A DNA stretch of 64,000 bases from UBA4416 sp020846025 (GCA_963169295.1 CAUJDD010000025.1:1-64000), one strand, 5' to 3'. Counted from the stretch's first letter, positions 35,874 through 45,297 are shown. Made by a program: numbers and translations. The notes: generated by a model from the sequence alone, not told the origin.

Positions 35874-35877
35874 TACA

Positions 35878-36909
35878 ATGAATGATCTTTTAATTAATTA
35901 TCAAAAAATTGAAGAATGGGGTATTGCTGCTTTTCAAAAAAGTGGTGTATCTAAAACAGATGCAGAAATTATTACAAAAGCATTAGTTAAAACTTCGCTA
36001 TGGGGAATTGACTCACATGGTGTTGCCAGAATTACACACTATTTAGGGCGATTAGAAAATGGCACTATTAATCATCAACCCAACTTTACACTTACTAAAA
36101 CAGCAGCCTCCACGGCACAACTTGATGGTGATGACGGACATGGCATTGTGGTAATGACTTACGCCACAAAAAATGCTATTGGCATTGCAAAAGAATCGGG
36201 TGTGGGTATTGTGGGTGTTCATAATTCATCACATTGTGGTGCTATTGGTCTTTATACACGGCAAATTACCGAAGCTGGCATGGTTGGTATTGCCTTCACA
36301 CATGCCGATGCTTTAGTAATTCCGCATGGTGGTAACAAACCTTTTTTTGGCACTAATCCTATCTCTATTGCCTTTCCAACCGAAAATGAGAAAGAACCTG
36401 TTTGCTTAGATATGGCGACAAGTATTGTACCTTGGAATTATATGATGAATGCAAAACGCGAAAAGTCATCAGTGCCATTAGGTTTAGGAGTTGATAAGAA
36501 CGGAAACGACTCAGGCATAGCCGATGAAATTGTAGCAGTAAAACCAATGGCTGAACACAAAGGATATGCCTTAGCATTTATGATTGATTTACTTTGCGGT
36601 CCTTTAAATGGAATGAACTTTGGTCCCAATATGACATCTATGTATAAAGATTTGGACAAGCAACGAAAATTGGGTTCGTTAGTAATAGCAATAGATCCCA
36701 CCCGATTTGGAGGAAAAGATAATTTTAGAACAATGGCTACCGCTATGATTAATCAAGTAAAAACACATGGCGACAATGTTCTTTTTCCAGGTCAGCCAGA
36801 ATATATTTCAAAAGAGAAACGTACCATAAATGGCATTCCGTTATCACAAGCTATAATTGATGATTTTAATAAATGGTCGGATAAGCTACAAATTACTTTA
36901 AAATTTTAA
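35878..36909 (+). CDS. Ldh-family NAD(P)-dependent oxidoreductase
   Basis: A 343-residue member of the malate/L-lactate/ureidoglycolate dehydrogenase (type II) family, with GIDSHGVARITHYL (residues 41-54), NSSHCGAIGLY and the glycine-rich cofactor regions PHGGNKPFFGTNPISIA and FGGKDNF. Enzymes of this family reduce 2-oxoacids to 2-hydroxyacids. It overlaps the HAD gene by one base (TAATG) and follows the aldolase, which suggests reduction of the aldolase product or a related oxoacid. Confidence 0.9.
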   Translation: MNDLLINYQKIEEWGIAAFQKSGVSKTDAEIITKALVKTSLWGIDSHGVARITHYLGRLENGTINHQPNFTLTKTAASTAQLDGDDGHGIVVMTYATKNAIGIAKESGVGIVGVHNSSHCGAIGLYTRQITEAGMVGIAFTHADALVIPHGGNKPFFGTNPISIAFPTENEKEPVCLDMATSIVPWNYMMNAKREKSSVPLGLGVDKNGNDSGIADEIVAVKPMAEHKGYALAFMIDLLCGPLNGMNFGPNMTSMYKDLDKQRKLGSLVIAIDPTRFGGKDNFRTMATAMINQVKTHGDNVLFPGQPEYISKEKRTINGIPLSQAIIDDFNKWSDKLQITLKF

Positions 36910-37553
36910 TGACAACCAAGGCAGTTATATTCGATTTTGATGGCGTAATTGGCGATACAATGCAAGACAATTACAAGGCGTGGCAAATAGCCTTTAATGC
37001 CTATCAATTTAATTTAGATGCCAGCGAATATTTTCAATTAGAAGGTATGGGGCGATTTCAAATAGCACAATATTTTATTGAAAAATACGCATTAAATCCA
37101 AACATAAAAAATGAGGTGGTTGAAGCAAAAGAAGAAATTTATAAAAAGATAAATGACTTTAAAATTTACAACTACGTTGATGAAATATTTGAATTACTCA
37201 CCAATCAACACATTAAAACCGCTATTGTTACAGGAGCCTCTAAAGATAGAATACAAAAATATTTATCGCCTAAAATTGCCGAACAACTTACTGCTATAGT
37301 TACAGCCGATGATGTAAAAAATACTAAACCACACCCAGAGCCATATTTAAAAGCTATAGAAAAACTAGGAGTAAGCGCCACCAATTGTATAGTTATTGAA
37401 AATGCTATTTTGGGCATACAATCAGCCAAACAAGCGGGCTGCACTTGTTTTGCTTTAGAAACTACGCTAAGTAAAGAGCACTTAAATGAAGCTGACCTCG
37501 TATTTAATAATCATTTTGAATTATTAAATCACTTAAAAGAATATGAATTCTAA
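36909..37553 (+). CDS. HAD-superfamily hydrolase (beta-phosphoglucomutase-like)
   Basis: A 214-residue HAD protein of the beta-PGM/phosphatase subclass. Motif I is FDFDGVIGDTM (residues 8-18), motif II is TGASKDR, motif III/IV include KPHPEPYLKA and VIENAILGIQSAK. A small alpha-helical cap follows motif I. It probably removes a phosphate from a sugar or acid. It is the last gene of the translationally linked group; the FkbM gene is 78 bp on. Confidence 0.9.
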   Translation: MTTKAVIFDFDGVIGDTMQDNYKAWQIAFNAYQFNLDASEYFQLEGMGRFQIAQYFIEKYALNPNIKNEVVEAKEEIYKKINDFKIYNYVDEIFELLTNQHIKTAIVTGASKDRIQKYLSPKIAEQLTAIVTADDVKNTKPHPEPYLKAIEKLGVSATNCIVIENAILGIQSAKQAGCTCFALETTLSKEHLNEADLVFNNHFELLNHLKEYEF

Positions 37554-37631
37554 TATTATTATCGGAATAAAATAAAAACAATAACTGAAATTATAAATAA
37601 TAACCTAATATTTCCTTAATTTTATAACCCT

Positions 37632-38570
37632 ATGAATATTAAAGATACAAAAGACAGTTTTAAGAAATCAGAAATTAGCAAAGTAGATTTTATAAATAAA
37701 ATGCACGAATTTCATAAAGTGTTATTTGATTTTTCTGAAAACCTTAAACATACTGAAATTGAAAAAATTGAAATTGAAGATAATAAAGTAATTTTCACTT
37801 CACGTAAAACAAATTTACATCCTGGTGGAGTTAAATTTTACGTTGATGTGATTGATAAACGCGTTACACCTATCGATACATTTAACTTCGACCAATATGA
37901 ATTAGAAGACTCTGAAATGCTGTATAAATTGGTTTCTGATGGCGATACCATATTTGATATTGGAGCTAATATTGGTTGGTACTCCAATCACCTTTCTAAG
38001 AAATTACCATCTTCAAAAATATACTCGTTTGAGCCAATACCAGAAACCTTTGCTCAAATAAAACGCAATACAGAACTTAATCAAGCTAAAAACATTATTT
38101 TAAATAATGTGGCTTTATCTGATAAAGTTCAAACACTTACATTTTATTATTCTCCGCTTATTACTGGTGCTTCATCGGCCGCTAATATTACTGAAAATGA
38201 AGCAATGACAAAATTGGAGTGTCAAACAAGTACCATCGATAAGTTTATTTCGGAAAACAACATTACTCGCTTAGATTTCATTAAGTGTGATGTAGAAGGT
38301 GCTGAATTTATGGTTTACAAAGGTGGTTCAGAAGCTATTAAAACATACAAACCAATTGTTTTTACAGAGATGTTAAGAAAATGGGCAGCTAAATTTGGCT
38401 ATCATCCAAATGATATTATTCATTTCTTTAAAGAATTAGGTTATAAATGTTATGTTTCCCATCATAGTAAACTAATACCATTTGATATAGTTACAGAAGA
38501 CACTTTAGAAACTAATTACTTTTTCTTACATCCAGAAAAACATAAAGAAAAGATACAAAAATTAAGCTAA
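37632..38570 (+). CDS. FkbM-family methyltransferase
   Basis: A 312-residue SAM-dependent methyltransferase. The SAM-binding motif is IFDIGANIGWYSNHLS with the acidic YSFEPIPET downstream; the conserved DFIKCDVEGAEFMVYKG is the FkbM signature. An N-terminal region of about 80 residues is helical and unassigned. Such enzymes O-methylate sugars in surface glycans. It ends the plus-strand cluster and is convergent with the YfhO gene 16 bp away. The target sugar is unknown. Confidence 0.88.
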   Translation: MNIKDTKDSFKKSEISKVDFINKMHEFHKVLFDFSENLKHTEIEKIEIEDNKVIFTSRKTNLHPGGVKFYVDVIDKRVTPIDTFNFDQYELEDSEMLYKLVSDGDTIFDIGANIGWYSNHLSKKLPSSKIYSFEPIPETFAQIKRNTELNQAKNIILNNVALSDKVQTLTFYYSPLITGASSAANITENEAMTKLECQTSTIDKFISENNITRLDFIKCDVEGAEFMVYKGGSEAIKTYKPIVFTEMLRKWAAKFGYHPNDIIHFFKELGYKCYVSHHSKLIPFDIVTEDTLETNYFFLHPEKHKEKIQKLS

Positions 38571-38586
38571 GAAAATGTAAATAGGG

Positions 38587-41013
38587 TTACTCCAACTTTT
38601 TCCTTTTTTGAAAGTATGTAACCCCAAATAATCCTATTAAAACAATTACAGAAAGAATTGAGATTATCTTACCTTTTTCTTTTAACCTAGGTTCAAAGCT
38701 AAGCGTAACTTCGTTCAATCCTTTTTGTATCAATAAGCCAGTTAATCCGGCATTTACTCTATATAATTTTGTATCAGTACCATTAAGAGTTGCATGCCAT
38801 CCTTCATCAAATGGTATTGAGAAAAACAATACTTTCGTTTCATTCACAGAAATTGAACCTTTAATATTATTCTCTGTAAAGCTAGAAATCTTAAATTCAT
38901 CAACTTTTAGATTGTTTACATAACTTAGATAATTATCAAATGTCATTGGAGCAGCAGTATCTGCTATATTAAAAGATTTTATTTTCTCAAAATCTACTTT
39001 GTTTTCATTATCTACTACACAAGCCCTTAACAAACAAAAATCTTTTTGAGTTGGAGACATTTTTTTAAATTCATCTTCACTAATTCCTTTATCATAAGTA
39101 AACCCAAAAGGCAATGCAAATCTATTTTTGTAAACAGTAACATCACCAAATTTAGCAATCGAATCAAAGCCCATACTTTTTACCGAACCATCTACTCTCT
39201 TCGATAACCAATATTTACCACTTGCTAATGAAAACAGGATAGGTCTATCACCCAACCCTTTAGCCCATCGTGTTGCATTTTCGTCCTTAGGATCTATAAC
39301 ATTTAAGTCACCTAAGAACTTAATATAATTTTTTTGATTAAATGAATGATAAGATGGCGTTCCATAAAACCCTTGAGCTTTTGCATCATTAATACTTCCA
39401 TGTATTGCCAGTCCTGATAAATAATCTTTATTGATACGGTAGAAAGATTTATCTATGCCCTTTAAATAATTTACGGCATCAATAGTATAATCATTATAAC
39501 CTACTTTTGAAGTTAATTCACTATTAAACATAGCTACACGTTTATTAATTGATATACTTGAAAAATAATTAACCTCGATAAAGCATGTAGCTATAATTGC
39601 AACCTTAGCCAGTTGCTTTAGTGAAGTTTTGCTTGATAGCATATATATGAAGCCACTATAAGCAAAGATTAATCCTGTAACAAAACTTCGAAGCCCCGTA
39701 TCAATGGCTGATTTAAATTGTGTAGCTGGGGTGTACAATAAAAACAAAAGAAATAATCCAGTTACTATTAAGACTATCTTATTAACTTCATGTTTCTTCT
39801 CTATAAAGGAAATCGCTTTAACTGTGTAGAACAAAATAAAAATGATAATGATTAATGAAAATGTTCTAAAATAATCTCCAGAAAAAGCCCAGAATGCGTA
39901 TCTAAAAAACGGAAACAAAATCGGTAAAACGAAGGCAAAAGTTAAAAAGCCATAGAATAATTTTTGTTTTCTAGTCAGGCTCGAGAACACATGAGGAAAA
40001 GTTACAAGTCCCAAAATACCACAATAAAACAATGGTGCTTCTAAGTAATTTTGCCAACCTTTAAAATTGGATCCCACACCTAACATATCGCTCCCAAAAG
40101 CTCTATAAGTTGTTGTAAATCTCAAAATATCATCTGCTAAATCAAACATAGGTTGTGCTTTTAATCTAGCTGACAAACTTGCCTCTCCTCCTACCCTAGG
40201 ACTTTCAAGCAACATTAATACGTCTGGTAATAACTGATAAGCTGTAATACCAACTCCAACAATGGCAATTCCAATCGTTTTAAAACTAAACATAATAAAT
40301 CCCTTCCAATCACCTTCATGTATATCATTATATCTTATAATGATATATCCTATCAAGAATATGGTGTATGAGTATAAATAAAAGGGTTGCAGGAAACCAA
40401 TAAGGGTTATTCCTAATAATAACAAAAACCATTTACCGCGATTTAACCAACTTTCTACTCCTAAAAGTAATACAGCCACATATACTGCTTCTGTTGAAAA
40501 AATAATCCAAGTTCCACCTAAAATTACATAACCTGTAAAAGCATACAACAAAGCCCCAATTAAAGATGCAAATCCTGTAACCTTTAGTTCTTGTAAATAT
40601 TTAAAAAATATTAATGCACATAAAATAATCTTTAACAACTCCATATATACAATAACTTTAGGAATTGTTCCTTTATCAAATAACATGATAAAATTTGAAA
40701 AGAAATCACCTAACCAGAGCGGAAACACATTTTGTCCCATTCCTTGAGAGAATGACCAACCAGGAACTCCCTCTTGTTTGATGTACTCCGAAAGATGAAT
40801 TAATAATGGATGATACATATTAATTGTATCACTCCCAATATCTTTAAATAAGTAGATTTTTTTTAGATGAATAAAGTCGCTAAAAATAATGTAACAAGAA
40901 AGTAAAACAAGCCCCATTAAAAAATATAACTCTTTGCCATTAATATACTTGTCGTATATACTCTGCTCTTGGTTTAATGATGGATTTTGTTTAGAGTTTA
41001 CTTGTTTTGACAT
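38587..41013 (-). CDS. YfhO-family membrane protein (GT-C-like)
   Basis: An 808-residue polytopic protein of the YfhO type. About 12-13 membrane helices fill residues 30-470, the last is at 780-800, and a large extracytoplasmic domain lies between (about 475-775). The first loop has DTINMYHPLL and LGVGSNFKGWQNYLEAP-like segments typical of YfhO. The fold is GT-C; B. subtilis YfhO is needed to glycosylate lipoteichoic acid. Here it may decorate a surface glycan made by the neighbouring cluster. It is transcribed toward the FkbM gene. Confidence 0.88.
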   Translation of the reverse strand: MSKQVNSKQNPSLNQEQSIYDKYINGKELYFLMGLVLLSCYIIFSDFIHLKKIYLFKDIGSDTINMYHPLLIHLSEYIKQEGVPGWSFSQGMGQNVFPLWLGDFFSNFIMLFDKGTIPKVIVYMELLKIILCALIFFKYLQELKVTGFASLIGALLYAFTGYVILGGTWIIFSTEAVYVAVLLLGVESWLNRGKWFLLLLGITLIGFLQPFYLYSYTIFLIGYIIIRYNDIHEGDWKGFIMFSFKTIGIAIVGVGITAYQLLPDVLMLLESPRVGGEASLSARLKAQPMFDLADDILRFTTTYRAFGSDMLGVGSNFKGWQNYLEAPLFYCGILGLVTFPHVFSSLTRKQKLFYGFLTFAFVLPILFPFFRYAFWAFSGDYFRTFSLIIIIFILFYTVKAISFIEKKHEVNKIVLIVTGLFLLFLLYTPATQFKSAIDTGLRSFVTGLIFAYSGFIYMLSSKTSLKQLAKVAIIATCFIEVNYFSSISINKRVAMFNSELTSKVGYNDYTIDAVNYLKGIDKSFYRINKDYLSGLAIHGSINDAKAQGFYGTPSYHSFNQKNYIKFLGDLNVIDPKDENATRWAKGLGDRPILFSLASGKYWLSKRVDGSVKSMGFDSIAKFGDVTVYKNRFALPFGFTYDKGISEDEFKKMSPTQKDFCLLRACVVDNENKVDFEKIKSFNIADTAAPMTFDNYLSYVNNLKVDEFKISSFTENNIKGSISVNETKVLFFSIPFDEGWHATLNGTDTKLYRVNAGLTGLLIQKGLNEVTLSFEPRLKEKGKIISILSVIVLIGLFGVTYFQKRKKLE

Positions 41014-41087
41014 AAAATTATTGTGTTACGAAACTATAAATATAAAAAATTGTCATTAGTATAATAAAATTTCAATCATCTATTAAC

Positions 41088-41411
41088 TTACTTATTTTCA
41101 AATAAATGCGAATGTTCAACCATACATATTTGGCTTAAATAACGCTCATACCATCGTTTAGCATTAGATTTTGCTTTTATATGAGTCATGTTTTCTTTCC
41201 AAAGATTAATAGACTCCATATCTTTCCAATAGGAAATAAAAATACCACTAGCGCCATTATTACAACTTTCATATCCCAAAAATCCTTCTTGCTCCTGTGC
41301 TAATTGCATTGTAATTTCATCCATTTCCTTATAACCATCAAGCGTGTCTGATTTTTTAGACGAGAATATGACCGCATAATAACCCGATGTAGGGGGCTCT
41401 ATTTTCCACAT
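41088..41411 (-). CDS. antibiotic biosynthesis monooxygenase-like protein
   Basis: A 107-residue ferredoxin-like ABM-domain protein. The pattern YYAVIFSSKK, then EGFLGYESC, then ISYWKDMESINLW and a His-bearing HIKAKSNAKRWYE is characteristic. Members range from monooxygenases to heme-degrading enzymes and stress proteins, so the activity is uncertain. It is not clearly linked to its neighbours: 74 bp separate it from yfhO on the same strand. Confidence 0.8.
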   Translation of the reverse strand: MWKIEPPTSGYYAVIFSSKKSDTLDGYKEMDEITMQLAQEQEGFLGYESCNNGASGIFISYWKDMESINLWKENMTHIKAKSNAKRWYERYLSQICMVEHSHLFENK

Positions 41412-41574
41412 AACCTAAATTAAAATTTATAATCACTAAAGATAATTAAATTATCCTTAATGAGATTTTAGACTAGAAATTAAATCCGTAAAAAACACAA
41501 ATCATTTCTATAATAATACAAAGTAATCTTATTATTTAATACCGATATTTGCTAGACATTTTATCAATTAAATT

Positions 41575-41793
41575 ATGGAACAAACAGAGTATAAATTTAA
41601 AACGAATCTCAATTGTGGTGGTTGTGTATCTAAAGTAAAAACAGATTTAGATAATACAAAAGGAATAATTACTTGGAATGTGGATACTGCACACACAGAC
41701 AAACTCTTAACCATTTGTGCAGAAGGTATTGATAGTAGTGAGATTATGAAGTTGATTACTAATAAAGGTTTTAAAATTGAACCTTATCTATAG
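41575..41793 (+). CDS. heavy-metal-associated (HMA) domain protein, CopZ-like
   Basis: A 72-residue single HMA domain. The metal motif is NCGGCVSKV (two Cys, GGC variant of MxCxxC) near residues 13-21, followed by the beta-alpha-beta-beta pattern ending in GIDSSEIMKLITNKGF. It resembles a copper chaperone (CopZ/Atx1 type). A CopA-type ATPase is encoded 3.6 kb away on the same strand, with its own HMA domain; a chaperone-pump partnership is likely. A bidirectional terminator follows. Confidence 0.85.
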   Translation: MEQTEYKFKTNLNCGGCVSKVKTDLDNTKGIITWNVDTAHTDKLLTICAEGIDSSEIMKLITNKGFKIEPYL

Positions 41794-41810
41794 CCTTAAC
41801 TAACTCCATA

Positions 41811-41839
41811 AAAAAAACCTTGAGTATTCAAGGTTTTTT
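41811..41839. terminator. bidirectional terminator, HMA gene / tRNA
   Basis: CCTTGA (41818-41823) pairs with TCAAGG (41828-41833) around a 4-nt loop, with an A-run before and a T-run after. It can end the HMA gene on the plus strand and the tRNA on the minus strand. Confidence 0.8.
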
Positions 41840-41844
41840 CTTAG

Positions 41845-41916
<72 letters not shown>

Positions 41917-41960
41917 ATATCTATATTTAATGAGTTATAAAACTTTATTAATTTATTGCG

Positions 41961-42899
41961 GTGCAAAGATATAATTTGTTTCTTTGTAAACAAATAAAAA
42001 CTTCAACTATTTTACATACTCCACATAAATCAGGCTTTGTAAGCATCATAGGTTGTCCTAATGTTGGTAAATCAACCTTATTAAATGCCTTGGTAGGCGA
42101 ACGTCTTAGTATCATCACATCAAAAGCACAAACCACACGCCACCGTATTATGGGTATTGTAAATGGAGATGATTATCAAATTATTTTTTCTGATACACCT
42201 GGAATCTTAAAACCAAGTTACAAGCTTCAGGAAAAGATGATGGAATTTGTTATTTCAACATTTCAAGACTCTGATGTTTTTTTATTGATTGTAGATATAT
42301 ATGAAGATATTGCACTTGACGAGAAGTATATCGAAAAATTAAAGAAGACTCAAGTGCCAGTTCTTTTACTCTTAAATAAAATAGATCTTGCTAGCCAAGA
42401 AATTTTAGAAAAAAAGGTAGAAGAATGGAAAATAAAACTTCCAAATGCAGAGATAATTCCTATTTCCGCTTTAAAAAATTTTAACCTTGACCATGTTTTA
42501 AAACGTATCACACAACTACTTCCAATTGGTGAAGCTTTTTACGACAAAGATACTTTAACCGATAAACCAGAGAAGTTCTTCGTGTCTGAAATTATACGTG
42601 AGAAAATATTACTACGTTATAGCCAAGAAATACCATATAGTGTAGAGGTGGTTATTAATTCGTTTAAAGAAGAAGAAAATCTTATTCGTATTCAAGCAGA
42701 TATTATTGCAGAAAGAGAAAGCCAAAAAGCAATTATAATTGGGCATAAAGGCGAATCACTTAAAAAAGTAGGAACAATGGCTAGATTGGAAGCTGAGAAA
42801 TTTTTTGGTAAAAAAATATTCTTAGAACTCTTTGTTAAAGTCTCTAAAGACTGGCGTAATAGCGATTCTAATCTTAAAAATTTTGGTTACCAATCATAA
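41961..42899 (+). CDS. era: GTPase Era
   Basis: Ribosome-assembly GTPase: a GTPase domain plus a C-terminal KH domain that binds 16S rRNA. Motifs are GCPNVGKST (G1), DTPG (G3), NKID (G4) and the SALKN loop (G5); the KH domain has the IIIGHKGESLKKVG segment. The length of 312 includes about 22 residues before the conserved HKSGFVSIIG. The frame is opened by GTG at 41961, with no ATG before G1; TTG at 41976 is an alternative. The GTG lies against the tRNA promoter, so the start is uncertain. A bidirectional terminator follows. Confidence 0.93.
   Translation: MQRYNLFLCKQIKTSTILHTPHKSGFVSIIGCPNVGKSTLLNALVGERLSIITSKAQTTRHRIMGIVNGDDYQIIFSDTPGILKPSYKLQEKMMEFVISTFQDSDVFLLIVDIYEDIALDEKYIEKLKKTQVPVLLLLNKIDLASQEILEKKVEEWKIKLPNAEIIPISALKNFNLDHVLKRITQLLPIGEAFYDKDTLTDKPEKFFVSEIIREKILLRYSQEIPYSVEVVINSFKEEENLIRIQADIIAERESQKAIIIGHKGESLKKVGTMARLEAEKFFGKKIFLELFVKVSKDWRNSDSNLKNFGYQS
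41964..41994 (-). promoter_or_regulatory. promoter of initiator tRNA-Met
   Basis: Read on the minus strand: TTTG (41991-41994), 19-bp spacer, TATCTTTG (41964-41971). This is a perfect match to the Bacteroidota consensus. Transcription would begin near 41957, about 41 bp before the tRNA. It overlaps the first codons assigned to era. Confidence 0.8.
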
Positions 42900-42929
42900 A
42901 AAAAACCTCAGTTATCCTGAGGTTTTTTT
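42898..42929. terminator. bidirectional terminator, era / acyl-CoA dehydrogenase
   Basis: CCTCAG (42906-42911) pairs with CTGAGG (42917-42922) with a 5-nt loop, an A-run on one side and a T-run on the other. It directly follows the era stop and precedes the convergent acyl-CoA dehydrogenase stop. Confidence 0.85.
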
Positions 42930-42947
42930 ACTTATTTAATTTTATTC

Positions 42948-44090
42948 TTAATCAGCCAATAAAGCTCTAGAAACCACAATACGCTGAACCTCACTTGTAC
43001 CCTCATAAATTTGAGTAATCTTCGCATCACGCATTAATCGTTCTACATGGTATTCTTTTACATAACCATATCCACCATGTATTTGAACAGCCTCAGTTGT
43101 TACCCACATTGCAGTTTCAGATGCAAATACTTTAGCCTGTGCGCTTTCTTTTTCGCAAGGTAAACCTTGGTCTTTTAACCATGCTGCACGATAAATTAAT
43201 AAACGAGCTGCCTCTATACGAGTAGCCATATCTGCTAACTTAAATTGAATAGCTTGGTGTTGTGAAATTAATTTACCAAATGCTTTACGCTCTTTTGAGT
43301 AGGCTAAAGCTAATTCGTAGGCTCCGCTTGCAATACCTAAGGCTTGAGAAGCAATACCAATTCGTCCACCACCTAAAGTTTTCATAGCAAACTTAAATCC
43401 AAATCCTTCTTCACCTATGCGATTTGCTTTTGGCACTTTTACATCTGTAAACATTAAAGAGTGCGTATCGCTACCTCTAATACCCATTTTATTTTCTTTA
43501 GGCCCTACAACAAAACCTGGCATTCCTTTTTCAATAATCAAACAGTTAATCCCACGATGACCTAGTTCTGCATTGGTTTGTACCATTACCAAATATATTG
43601 AAGCTGTTCCGCCATTTGTTATCCAGTTTTTAGTTCCATTTACTAAATAATGGTCGCCTTTATCAATACCTGTGGTTCTTTGAGACGTTGCATCGCTTCC
43701 AGCCTCTGGCTCAGATAAACAAAAAGCCCCAATCACCTCGCCTTTTGCCAAAGGCACTAAATATTTTTGTTTTTGTTCTTCAGTTCCATAATGCTCTAAT
43801 CCCCAACAAACTAATGAGTTATTGACACTCATCACCACACTACATGATGCATCTACCTTAGAAATTTCTTCCATGGCTAAAACGTATGAAATAGCGTCTA
43901 ATCCAGCACCACCATATTTTGGGTCAACCATCATTCCTAAAAACCCTAACTCACCAAGTTTCTTAACTTGCTCAGCTGGAAATTTTTGATGTTCATCTCT
44001 TTCTATTACACCTGGCTTACAATCGTTTTGAGCAAAATCTCTAGCAGCTGCCTGAATCATTAATTGTTCTTCGGTTAATTGGAATTGCAT
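42948..44090 (-). CDS. acyl-CoA dehydrogenase
   Basis: FAD enzyme introducing the alpha-beta double bond in acyl-CoA. The 380-residue protein shows the family signatures AFCLSEPEAGSDATSQRTT and VQIHGGYGYVKEYHVERLMRD; the catalytic Glu is in ITQIYEGTSEVQ near the C-terminus. Chain specificity (short-chain or branched) cannot be assigned. It is encoded alone, with its own good promoter and convergent with era. Confidence 0.94.
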   Translation of the reverse strand: MQFQLTEEQLMIQAAARDFAQNDCKPGVIERDEHQKFPAEQVKKLGELGFLGMMVDPKYGGAGLDAISYVLAMEEISKVDASCSVVMSVNNSLVCWGLEHYGTEEQKQKYLVPLAKGEVIGAFCLSEPEAGSDATSQRTTGIDKGDHYLVNGTKNWITNGGTASIYLVMVQTNAELGHRGINCLIIEKGMPGFVVGPKENKMGIRGSDTHSLMFTDVKVPKANRIGEEGFGFKFAMKTLGGGRIGIASQALGIASGAYELALAYSKERKAFGKLISQHQAIQFKLADMATRIEAARLLIYRAAWLKDQGLPCEKESAQAKVFASETAMWVTTEAVQIHGGYGYVKEYHVERLMRDAKITQIYEGTSEVQRIVVSRALLAD

Positions 44091-44127
44091 ATAATTTAAT
44101 AATTAAGTGGTTAATCTTTGTTTCGTA

Positions 44128-44157
44128 CAAAAATATAAGTTATTTCTAATTTTCAAA
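44128..44157 (-). promoter_or_regulatory. promoter of the acyl-CoA dehydrogenase
   Basis: On the minus strand TTTG (44154-44157), 18-bp spacer, TATTTTTG (44128-44135). The start of transcription would be near 44121, leaving a leader of about 30 nt. Confidence 0.65.
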
Positions 44158-44220
44158 TCAATCTTGTCGATTTGTTAAATAAATTTTTAGCTATTAAAAT
44201 TTACACCTATTTTTAAAGTC

Positions 44221-45297
44221 ATGAATTTTCCCAAATTAAATATCATTGGTGTAATGAGCGGAACTTCCCTCGATGGGATAGATTTGGCACTTGTTGAGTT
44301 TTATTTCGAAAACAATATTATAAAATTTAATCTTATTGATGCTAAAACAGTTCCTTATTCTAATTTATGGGTTGAGCAATTACAAAGCGCTTATCAAGCA
44401 TCGGCACAGGAGTATTTTAAATTACACCATCAATTTGGCTTACTAATTTCTCAAGAAATAAAATCTTTCACACAACACACCTCCATTCCAATCCATTATA
44501 TAGCCTCACATGGTCATACCATTTTTCATCAGCCACAACTAGGATTTACAACACAAATGGGTTGTGGCGCTACCATTGCAGCTAATACTGGTATAAGCAC
44601 CATTTGTGATTTTAGGAGTGTGGATGTTGCTATGGGAGGTCAGGGTGCTCCACTGGTGCCAATTGGAGATAGAGATTTGTTTGCCGAGCATGAAGCCTGC
44701 TTAAATATTGGTGGCATTGCTAATATCTCATATACAAAACAAGAGAAAACCTCGGCATTTGATATTTGCTATGCCAATATGGTGTTAAACTTTTTATGTC
44801 ATCAACTTCATTTAACGTATGACGATGGTGGAAAGATTGCTCAATCTGGCAATGTTAACGAAAAACTATTACAACAATTACTCGATATTCAAACTCATCG
44901 TCAATCGCTTGGTCGCGAATTGTTTGAAGAACAAATAGCACCAATGCTTAAGGCTAGCCCAATTTCTATAGAAGACAAATTATCTACTTGTACCGAATAT
45001 ACAGCCCATCAAATTGCTCAAATTCTACATTCAGAGAACCTACAATCTGTATTAATTACCGGCGGTGGCGCTTATAATCATTATCTCATTAAGCGTTTAA
45101 CACAACTTTATAAAGGAAAAATCCATATTCCTGAAAAAACAATTATTGAATTTAAAGAAGCCATTATCTTTGCTTACCTTGGTTACTTAAGAGTAAATCA
45201 ACTAATTAATACTTTACAATCTGTAACTTTAGCTTCTGCCAATAGTATTGGAGGCTGTATATATTTTGGCAATAATGTGTCCAAAATAAATGGATAA
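44221..45297 (+). CDS. anmK: anhydro-N-acetylmuramic acid kinase
   Basis: Recycles peptidoglycan by converting 1,6-anhydro-MurNAc to MurNAc-6-phosphate. The 358-residue protein opens with the ATP-binding GVMSGTSLDGIDLAL and has ASHGHTIFHQP, TICDFRSVDVAMGGQGAPLVP and LITGGGAYN, all family signatures. Length is normal. The P-type ATPase gene follows after 91 bp, with no functional tie visible. Confidence 0.95.
   Translation: MNFPKLNIIGVMSGTSLDGIDLALVEFYFENNIIKFNLIDAKTVPYSNLWVEQLQSAYQASAQEYFKLHHQFGLLISQEIKSFTQHTSIPIHYIASHGHTIFHQPQLGFTTQMGCGATIAANTGISTICDFRSVDVAMGGQGAPLVPIGDRDLFAEHEACLNIGGIANISYTKQEKTSAFDICYANMVLNFLCHQLHLTYDDGGKIAQSGNVNEKLLQQLLDIQTHRQSLGRELFEEQIAPMLKASPISIEDKLSTCTEYTAHQIAQILHSENLQSVLITGGGAYNHYLIKRLTQLYKGKIHIPEKTIIEFKEAIIFAYLGYLRVNQLINTLQSVTLASANSIGGCIYFGNNVSKING

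Noticed and set aside
29869..38570. Phosphonate biosynthesis as an explanation for the ThDP enzyme with a nucleotidyltransferase
   Set aside because: No PEP mutase is present; the aldolase is of the HpcH/HpaI class with its own metal motifs, so the phosphonate route lacks its committing enzyme.
41014..41087. Possible terminator between the YfhO and ABM genes
   Set aside because: No inverted repeat with a T-run could be found; it is simply AT-rich spacer.
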